Shown here: positions 1-5,187 of the stretch, one piece after another
Position numbering within the stretch: the first letter of the stretch is position 1
Layout: every line of letters starts with the position of its first letter
NCBI GenBank assembly: GCA_016764415.1
Contig: JAESRY010000101.1
Location: 2,143-7,329 of the forward strand
Source of the DNA: Cycloclasticus sp.
Lineage (GTDB): Bacteria; Pseudomonadota; Gammaproteobacteria; Methylococcales; Cycloclasticaceae
Length of the DNA: 5,187 bases
Direction of reading: 5' to 3'
Notes under the pieces: generated by a model
Told to the model about the DNA's origin: nothing
Databases searched by the model: none
Seen by the model: only the letters and a program-made list of their open reading frames with translations
Program-made: the position numbers and the translations under genes

Positions 1-813
1 GAAATTTACAAAGGCCACCCGTATGCTAGACCAATTGCTGGAACGGAGGGGTCGGTTAAGGATATAGAAATAGCTGACCTAAAAACCTTTTATCAGCGTT
101 ATTTTGTCGCGGAAAACTTAACGGTTGTACTGGTAGGTGGTGTCACACGGAATCAAGCTGAAACATTGGTATCCGACTTGGTAGGCGGATTGAAATCAGG
201 CAAAGAATCTGCGCCTATTCCTGCAGTGAATGATGTGCTCGAGGGTAAAACCATTCACCGTGAATATGCCTCACAACAAACGCATATTATGTATAGCGCC
301 CCCGTGCTTAAACATAACGATCCTGACTATTTTGCCTTGTACGTGGGTAACCATATATTGGGCGGCAGCGGATTCACCTCACGTATTGTTAAAGAAATTC
401 GCGAGGAACGGGGTTTGGCATATAGTGCCTACAGCTATTTCAACCCGATGGTTGGAAAAGGCCCCTTTTTTATGGGCTTGCAAACGCGTAATGAAAAGGC
501 TGAAGAAGCCAAGGGCGCGGTTAAAGCCTTATTAAAAGAATTTATCGAAAATGGCCCAACAGAAGAAGAGTTGGTCGCATCGAAGAAAAACATGACAGGA
601 GGGTTTGCGCTTAAACTTGATAGCAATAAAAAGCTCTTAGGTAATGTGGTTAGTATTGTTGCCAGTGGTGCGCCGCTGGATTACTTGAATACTTATATCA
701 GTAAGGTGCAAGCAGTCACGCGTGAACAGATTGTTGATGCGTATCAACGCCGTATAGATATGGACAAAATGACGATGGTGACCGTTGGGCAAAAGGTTAA
801 GACACAAAACTAA
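1..813 (+). CDS. M16 family (pitrilysin/insulinase-like) peptidase subunit, 5'-truncated by window edge
   Basis: The reading frame is open from base 1, giving 270 codons to the TAA at 811-813; the start lies upstream. The visible part begins near the end of the N-terminal M16 domain, with the family's GHPYARP segment (residues 5-11 of the visible protein) and the YF..ENLTVVLVGGV strand. The C-terminal M16 domain follows. Its most conserved block is IREERGLAYSAYSYF (about 386-436 nt), which holds the Arg...Tyr pair that binds substrate in this family. M16B proteins are usually 400-460 residues, so roughly 150-190 residues are missing, including the place where a zinc motif HxxEH would be. In relatives with this gene order two M16 genes lie in tandem, and the one next to rsmD is usually the partner lacking HxxEH but carrying the Arg/Tyr pair. 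By inference this is the non-catalytic half of a periplasmic heterodimer, but the window cannot show it. The stop overlaps rsmD by one base. Confidence 0.93.
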   Translation, partial: EIYKGHPYARPIAGTEGSVKDIEIADLKTFYQRYFVAENLTVVLVGGVTRNQAETLVSDLVGGLKSGKESAPIPAVNDVLEGKTIHREYASQQTHIMYSAPVLKHNDPDYFALYVGNHILGGSGFTSRIVKEIREERGLAYSAYSYFNPMVGKGPFFMGLQTRNEKAEEAKGAVKALLKEFIENGPTEEELVASKKNMTGGFALKLDSNKKLLGNVVSIVASGAPLDYLNTYISKVQAVTREQIVDAYQRRIDMDKMTMVTVGQKVKTQN

Positions 814-1387
814 TGCCAGCGAAACAAAACCGCGTACGCATTATTGCAGGGCAATGGGGTGGGCGCAAAATTACGTTCCCCAATATTGAAGGTTTACGCC
901 CAACAACGGACCCAATACGGGAAACCTTGTTTAATTGGTTGCAAACCTATTTACCGCAATCAAACTGCTTAGATTTATATGCCGGAAGTGGAGCGCTTGG
1001 GTTTGAGGCGGCATCCCGAAGGGCAAAAAACGTGATAATGGTTGAAAACAATCTAGAGGTGAACAAATCACTGCGAGCTAACAAAGACTTGTTAAAAGCC
1101 GAGGGTGTGGAAGTGGTGCGTCAAAGTGCGCTATCTTTTTTACAAAGCAAACAGATGGCTGATTCAGAAAAATTTGATGTGGTTTTTTTGGATCCGCCTT
1201 TTAAGCAAGGTGAGCTACCAGCGTGTGTAAAACAGCTTGAACAAAGTGAGTGCTTATCGGATGATGCAGTTATCTACTTGGAGTGCGAGCGTAAACTTGA
1301 TATGGATTTTTTGCCGGAACATTGGGTACAGCACCGAAGTAAAACAGCCGGTCAGGTAGCCTATTATTTATATCATCGAGAATTATC

Positions 1388-1391
<4 letters not shown>
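813..1391 (+). CDS. rsmD: 16S rRNA (guanine(966)-N(2))-methyltransferase RsmD
   Basis: RsmD transfers a methyl group from S-adenosylmethionine to N2 of G966 in 16S rRNA during small-subunit assembly in the cytoplasm. The 192-residue protein is close to the 198 of E. coli RsmD. It shows the family N-terminus (RIIAGQWGGRKI, residues 9-20, then LRPTTDPIRETLFNWL, 28-43), the SAM-binding motif I LDLYAGSGALG (53-63), the acidic VEN after strand 2 (77-79) and the catalytic motif DPPF (127-130) of amino-N-methyltransferases. The ATG overlaps the upstream stop in TAATG. The best upstream purine run (AAAAGG, 791-796) is too distant to be a good Shine-Dalgarno site, so initiation probably depends on ribosomes finishing the M16 gene. 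The end overlaps coaD by four bases (ATGA). The function is secure; nothing is missing or broken. Confidence 0.97.
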
Positions 1392-2127
<736 letters not shown>

Positions 2128-2129
2128 CC

Positions 2130-3815
2130 ATGGTTCGATTAGCGATAACTCTGACAGTCTTTTTGTCGTTAACGGCGTGCGTTAATCAACAAACGGCCCA
2201 AACAATAAAACCAAATGTGCAGGCAGTAGCTAGCGCGCACCCTTCGGCAACACAAGCGGGTATTGATGTCTTAAATAAAGGCGGTAACGCATTTGATGCG
2301 GCTGTTGCCGTTAGTGCTGCATTAGCGGTGGTTGAACCCTTTGGTTCAGGGCTAGGTGGCGGTGGTTTTTGGTTGTTGCATAGAGCAAGTGATGGACAAC
2401 AAATCATGATTGATGGGCGTGAAACTGCGCCGCAAGCAGCACATCGAGATATGTATTTAGATGAATACGGCGAGCCGATTAAAAGTGCATCGGTTGATGG
2501 CGCATTAGCGGCGGGGATACCAGGTTTACCGGCAGCATTAGTTCATTTGTCTAAGCACTACGGTCAATTGCCTTTGTCGGTAAGCTTAGAACGATCAATC
2601 GCGCTGGCGAAGAATGGTTTTGCGGTTAATAAGCACTATCAGCGACTCGTTAAATTCAGAAAAAATGTTTTGTTATCAAATGAATCGGCAAAGGCTATTT
2701 TTCTAAACAATGGCAATGTACCTGAAGTAGGCAGGCTAATTAAACAGGCTGATTTGGCGCGTACTTTAGAGTCTTTGGCGGCAGAAGGTTTTAACGGCTT
2801 TTATAAAGGTCAAGTAGCTCGAAAATTAGTGAGCGGCGTACAACAAGCGGGCGGTATTTGGTCAATGCAAGACCTTGAGAATTATCGAGTAAAAGAACGT
2901 GAGCCAGTTGTTACTCAATACAACGGTATGAAAGTAACGAGTGCCGCATTGCCATCTTCTGGAGGCTTAGTCCTTAGCATTGCACTGAATATATTAGAGC
3001 AATATGACCTAGCGGCAATGGACGAAGCGCAGCGCATTCATGTAACCGTAGAGGCGATGAAACGGGCGTATAGGGATCGTGCCTTATATATGGGTGATAG
3101 CGATTTTGTTGATGTGCCAATAGCTAAGTTAACAGACAAATCGTATGCACATAATGTGTCGAATAATATTGATTTAAATGCCGCAACGCCTAGTCAGAAA
3201 TTAACGGGTTTGAATGAAATAGAAGGCCATGACACAACGCATTTTTCTATTATGGATAAAGACGGTAATCGTGTAGCCGCAACGCTATCGGTTAACTACC
3301 CATTCGGTTCCGGCTTTGTACCAAAAGGTACCGGTGTGTTGTTGAATGATGAGATGGATGATTTTTCACTCAAGCAGAGTACGCCGAATGTCTATGGTTT
3401 AGTGGGTGGAAAGGCAAATGCAATTGAGGCGGGCAAAAGGATGTTGTCGAGCATGTCGCCTACTTTTATTGAAACAAAGGATAAAGTCGGCATACTTGGA
3501 ACGCCGGGTGGCAGCCGGATTATTAGCATGGTCTTACTCGCTATATTGGATGCTGCAAAAGGCAATTCGCCTGAGTCATGGGTGTCGTTACCGCGGTATC
3601 ACCATCAGTATTTACCTGATGCTATTCAGCATGAGCCAGAGGCATTGAGTAATGAATTGATGCAAAAATTGAAACGCAAAGGCCACAAGCTAAAGTCGGT
3701 AGGGCGAGACTATGGCAACATGCACGCAATCATGTGGGATAAAAAGAGTAATAAATTAGTAGCTGCAAGTGATCGAAGAGGGTTGGGCGCCGCTGTTGTT
3801 GAAGAGGTGAGATAA
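2130..3815 (+). CDS. ggt: gamma-glutamyltranspeptidase, predicted lipoprotein
   Basis: An N-terminal nucleophile hydrolase of 561 residues that cleaves or transfers the gamma-glutamyl group of glutathione and related compounds outside the cytoplasm. Residues 1-17 are a short basic-hydrophobic signal ending in the lipobox LTAC, so Cys17 is predicted to be lipidated. Val at +2 gives no inner-membrane retention signal, which suggests the outer membrane. Family landmarks are all present: GGNAFDAAVA (51-60), Arg97 in GRETAP (substrate carboxylate), the autocleavage site HDTTHFS with Thr369 as new N-terminus and nucleophile, NDEMDDF (406-412), a lid-loop-like STPNVYGLVGG (417-427), SSM (440-442), and GTPGGSR (457-463) with the oxyanion glycines. 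Cleavage would give a small subunit of 193 residues, normal for the family. The start is supported by the signal peptide and by GAGG (2119-2122) seven bases upstream. Last gene of the string. Confidence 0.96.
   Translation: MVRLAITLTVFLSLTACVNQQTAQTIKPNVQAVASAHPSATQAGIDVLNKGGNAFDAAVAVSAALAVVEPFGSGLGGGGFWLLHRASDGQQIMIDGRETAPQAAHRDMYLDEYGEPIKSASVDGALAAGIPGLPAALVHLSKHYGQLPLSVSLERSIALAKNGFAVNKHYQRLVKFRKNVLLSNESAKAIFLNNGNVPEVGRLIKQADLARTLESLAAEGFNGFYKGQVARKLVSGVQQAGGIWSMQDLENYRVKEREPVVTQYNGMKVTSAALPSSGGLVLSIALNILEQYDLAAMDEAQRIHVTVEAMKRAYRDRALYMGDSDFVDVPIAKLTDKSYAHNVSNNIDLNAATPSQKLTGLNEIEGHDTTHFSIMDKDGNRVAATLSVNYPFGSGFVPKGTGVLLNDEMDDFSLKQSTPNVYGLVGGKANAIEAGKRMLSSMSPTFIETKDKVGILGTPGGSRIISMVLLAILDAAKGNSPESWVSLPRYHHQYLPDAIQHEPEALSNELMQKLKRKGHKLKSVGRDYGNMHAIMWDKKSNKLVAASDRRGLGAAVVEEVR
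3804..3810 (+). promoter_or_regulatory. strong Shine-Dalgarno sequence inside the end of ggt
   Basis: GAGGTGA is a seven-base match to the complement of the 16S rRNA 3' end. It sits ten bases before the ATG at 3821. It encodes the last residues of GGT, so it could be chance. It could also be what is left of a ribosome binding site for a gene that once followed ggt in the same transcript. Confidence 0.4.
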
Positions 3816-3820
3816 ACGTT

Positions 3821-3888
3821 ATGAAAATGGTGATTATGAGATCCGAATTTCACAAGAATCAGATAAAGAAGCATTTGTTGCTGAGTAG
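3821..3888 (+). pseudogene. possible remnant of a GNAT N-acetyltransferase start
   Basis: From the ATG at 3821 the frame as it stands gives a 36-residue peptide ending at 3931 (MKMVIMRSEF...WTIELTN) that resembles nothing I know. The +1 frame, from 3823 to the TAG at 3886-3888, reads ENGDYEIRISQESDKEAFVAE. This has the pattern of the first beta strand and helix of GNAT acetyltransferases (IRxxxxxDxxAxxxL). One extra A in the AAAA run at 3824-3827 would join ATG to this frame as MKNGDYEIRIS. I infer a gene that followed ggt, lost its frame through a one-base deletion, then lost its body. The match covers only about 20 residues, so it may be chance. The alternative is that the 36-residue reading frame is a real small protein coupled to ggt; its lack of any recognisable feature argues against this. 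Confidence 0.3.
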
Positions 3889-3928
3889 TCCACAAACATG
3901 GCGCTTATGGACTATTGAGCTTACAAAT
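3873..3928. repeat. long imperfect inverted repeat (hairpin) between convergent genes
   Basis: The arms 3873-3892 and 3908-3928 enclose a 15-base loop. The inner stem pairs 3880-3892 with 3908-3920: seven perfect pairs next to the loop (TAGTCCA/TGGACTA), then one G-T wobble and one G-G mismatch in six further positions. After a small internal loop (3879 against 3921-3922), ATTTGT (3873-3878) pairs perfectly with ACAAAT (3923-3928). It lies where the two convergent transcripts should end, and its right edge is the first base of the opposite gene's stop codon. There is no T-run on either side, so it is not a standard intrinsic terminator. It may still pause transcription, protect 3' ends, or be a copy of a dispersed palindromic element. 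Confidence 0.5.
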
Positions 3929-4326
3929 TAAGGCTGAGCAGCTTCAACCTTTAGTAACCAACCGTCAACACCTTGGCAGCTATTCGATGTTGTCGCTTCA
4001 AAATCAATTCTTACGTATTTCTTTTTAATGGCTGCTGGTAGTTTCCCAGTAATTGTATAGCCGCCAAAAACACCTTTGAACTCTTCAATTTTAACGTCAA
4101 CCGGAATCTTATTCGCGTAGACATGAATGCTATGAAGAAGCGTTTTTCTTGATGTTCTGAAAGAAAATTCTGACTCGGGCGTTGTTGTTGCGAGATGAGC
4201 AGGTGCTGCGTCCGTTAACGTAGGTTTTGTACACGCTTTCTTACTGCTACCTTTACTGCCGTAGGCGGATGCGTTTGCGCTAAAGGCAACGAGAATAAAA
4301 ACGATAAATAATTTAATGGGGTTCAT
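3928..4326 (-). CDS. small exported protein of unknown function
   Basis: The predicted protein has 132 residues. Residues 1-21 form a Sec signal peptide: MNPIK, a hydrophobic core (LFIVFILVAF) and a signal peptidase I site ASA before Tyr22. The mature protein of about 111 residues would be periplasmic or secreted. It starts with a Ser/Lys-rich stretch, has cysteines at 32 and 117 near its two ends that could form one disulfide, and alternates charged and hydrophobic residues in a way that suggests a beta-sandwich-like domain (roughly 52-128). I do not recognise the family. The frame is open upstream to a GTG at 4398. I chose the ATG at 4326 because the signal peptide starts exactly there and a likely promoter lies between the two sites. 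The Shine-Dalgarno sequence is weak (GCGGAC). The stop overlaps the + strand stop at 3929-3931 in the palindrome TTAA. Confidence 0.75.
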   Translation of the reverse strand: MNPIKLFIVFILVAFSANASAYGSKGSSKKACTKPTLTDAAPAHLATTTPESEFSFRTSRKTLLHSIHVYANKIPVDVKIEEFKGVFGGYTITGKLPAAIKKKYVRIDFEATTSNSCQGVDGWLLKVEAAQP

Positions 4327-4355
4327 GTGCAGTCCGCAATAATGTTGGAAGGATG

Positions 4356-4376
4356 TAGCTACTAATAGATTAGCTA
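4356..4376. repeat. small nested symmetric sequence over the putative -10
   Basis: Two copies of the palindrome TAGCTA (4356-4361 and 4371-4376) flank an inverted repeat CTAAT-AG-ATTAG (4362-4373), which shares bases with the right copy. The element covers the proposed -10 and start point of the exported protein gene, where a repressor could bind. It is short and AT-rich, so chance is quite possible. Confidence 0.25.
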
Positions 4377-4395
4377 AAGAGCCGAAGCGTGTAAA
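4367..4395 (-). promoter_or_regulatory. possible sigma-70 type promoter for the exported protein gene
   Basis: Read on the minus strand, TTTACA (4395-4390, five of six consensus bases) is followed after 17 bases by TAATCT (4372-4367, with the key T, A and final T). Transcription would begin near 4360, leaving a leader of about 34 bases before the ATG at 4326. The position, between the two minus-strand genes, supports the chosen start and partly independent expression. No experimental support; the -10 is poor. Confidence 0.35.
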
Positions 4396-4400
4396 CACAT

Positions 4401-5180
4401 TTATGAACTAGGCTTTGTTGCGCTTAGAACATTGTTGGCTTGATCAAATGTGAGGCCGTTCGAGTTAATGTGAGTTGCTAGCTTCTTCTTCATCTTTTGT
4501 TTGATGATATTAATGCTATCAGCTGTGCCTGTTACATCAGCAAGTTTGCCAAGCATATTTTGAGAACCACCAACAACACCGTCTATAAAATCATCGGAGT
4601 CGTTGAAATGAGTTTGTTTTGTGATATGCGTAATATCGATAAAATCAAACCCCGCATTTTTTGTAAAGGTAACTAAGTCATCAGGTTTATCAAATGCAAA
4701 GGGGGGAAGCAGGTAAGGTTCTCCAATAATTTCACTTAAACTGTCTTGCAATGCTTTCCAGCCAGGAGAATAGTCGGTAGATTTCCAAACGGCGATCACA
4801 AGTTTCCCATTGGGTTTTAATACGCGAAAACACTCACTAATCGCTTTTTGTTTATCTGGAACAAATTGCATGATTTGTTGGCAGATAACAATATCAAATT
4901 GCTGGTCATCAAAAGGTAAATCAGTAATATCGGCTTTTTTCCAGTTGATTGTATTGCTTGAAACTGCCGAGGCAACGTTCAGCATTTCCTGACTAAGGTC
5001 TGCACCGGTTATAGAGCCGGTTCGATTTAAGCGCTCATTGGCACGTCTGGCAATAACACCGGTACCGCAACCTACATCTAAGACGTGGTCGTTGGTGTTG
5101 ATGCCATGGGTCATCATATTTGCCCACGGTTCAAAAATAGCGGGTACTAGAATATTGTTATAAAGTTCAGCGGGGTTCAT
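4401..5180 (-). CDS. class I SAM-dependent methyltransferase (UbiE/Methyltransf_11 type)
   Basis: A predicted cytoplasmic methyltransferase of 259 residues; the substrate is unknown. The Rossmann-fold motifs are in order: motif I VLDVGCGTG (33-41), the acidic end of strand 2 GADLS (59-63, Asp61 for the ribose), ADITDLPF (83-90), the strand 4 block FDIVICQQIMQFVPD (95-109) and RVLKPNGKLVIAVWKS (119-134). The N-terminal AELYNNILVPAIFEPWA (4-20) is typical of a set of uncharacterised small-molecule methyltransferases related to UbiE. The C-terminal part (about 135-259) is a variable substrate-binding region. The ATG at 5180 is seven bases from the window edge, no Shine-Dalgarno site is visible in TAGACCC, and the frame stays open upstream. 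The true start may therefore lie outside the window; relatives tend to have a few more residues before the AELY segment. The exported protein gene follows 74 bases downstream. Confidence 0.88.
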   Translation of the reverse strand: MNPAELYNNILVPAIFEPWANMMTHGINTNDHVLDVGCGTGVIARRANERLNRTGSITGADLSQEMLNVASAVSSNTINWKKADITDLPFDDQQFDIVICQQIMQFVPDKQKAISECFRVLKPNGKLVIAVWKSTDYSPGWKALQDSLSEIIGEPYLLPPFAFDKPDDLVTFTKNAGFDFIDITHITKQTHFNDSDDFIDGVVGGSQNMLGKLADVTGTADSINIIKQKMKKKLATHINSNGLTFDQANNVLSATKPSS

Positions 5181-5187
5181 GGGTCTA

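Noticed and set aside
435..626. Minus-strand reading frame of 63 codons inside the M16 gene
   Set aside because: It lies opposite strongly conserved M16 coding sequence and its translation has no recognisable feature.
1183..1189. Runs of seven T in rsmD (1183-1189) and coaD (1734-1740), possible slippage sites
   Set aside because: Both encode conserved Val-Phe-Leu strands in frame and the proteins continue with correct motifs; no alternative frame of interest follows.
3406..3648. Out-of-frame 80-codon frame inside ggt
   Set aside because: It overlaps the conserved small-subunit region of ggt, and the composition is that of a shifted frame.
3873..3928. Integron attC recombination site
   Set aside because: A hairpin is present, but I found no matching RYYYAAC/GTTRRRY core pair at its ends and no cassette-like neighbours.
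3932..3947. Small GCTG-AG-CAGC hairpin as terminator of the + strand string
   Set aside because: The stem is only about four perfect pairs, lies within the opposite coding sequence and has no T-run behind it.
4327..4398. GTG-initiated extension of the exported protein by 24 residues
   Set aside because: The extension would push the signal peptide inward and it covers the likely promoter; the ATG at 4326 gives a textbook signal peptide.

Overview
The window looks like chromosome from a gammaproteobacterium of moderate, slightly AT-rich base composition. The order M16 peptidase - rsmD - coaD - [4Fe-4S] ferredoxin - ggt is the arrangement known near ftsY in Pseudomonas and related gammaproteobacteria, and the ferredoxin is of the Allochromatium vinosum type. 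A marine or sulfur/methylotroph-like lineage (Methylophaga or Cycloclasticus-like) would fit the composition, but this is only an impression and no genus can be assigned.

Left part (1-3815, + strand): one compact gene string. The 3' portion of an M16 peptidase-like gene runs in from outside. It is followed by rsmD (16S rRNA m2G966 methyltransferase), coaD (phosphopantetheine adenylyltransferase), a small 2[4Fe-4S] ferredoxin and a gamma-glutamyltranspeptidase with a lipoprotein signal. Successive junctions are a 1-base overlap (TAATG), a 4-base overlap (ATGA), a 2-base gap and a 2-base gap, so the genes are almost certainly co-transcribed and partly translationally coupled. The functions are mixed housekeeping (ribosome maturation, CoA synthesis, electron transfer, envelope proteolysis and glutathione or gamma-glutamyl metabolism), so the string looks like conserved synteny rather than one pathway.

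Junction (3816-3927): the only real gap. It has a good Shine-Dalgarno sequence in the end of ggt and an ATG. Behind them is a short stretch whose +1 frame reads like the first strand and helix of a GNAT acetyltransferase, broken by an apparent one-base loss and a stop. A long imperfect hairpin overlaps the end of this remnant and reaches the stop codon of the opposite gene. This is the most unusual spot in the window.

Right part (3928-5187, - strand): two genes pointing left. One encodes a small exported protein of unknown function with two cysteines. Upstream of it is a class I SAM-dependent methyltransferase of the UbiE/Methyltransf_11 type, whose start lies at the window edge. A plausible promoter sits in the 74 bases between them. 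No RNA genes, CRISPR, insertion sequences or phage genes were seen. Apart from the junction, the region looks ordinary and I see no convincing undescribed system.
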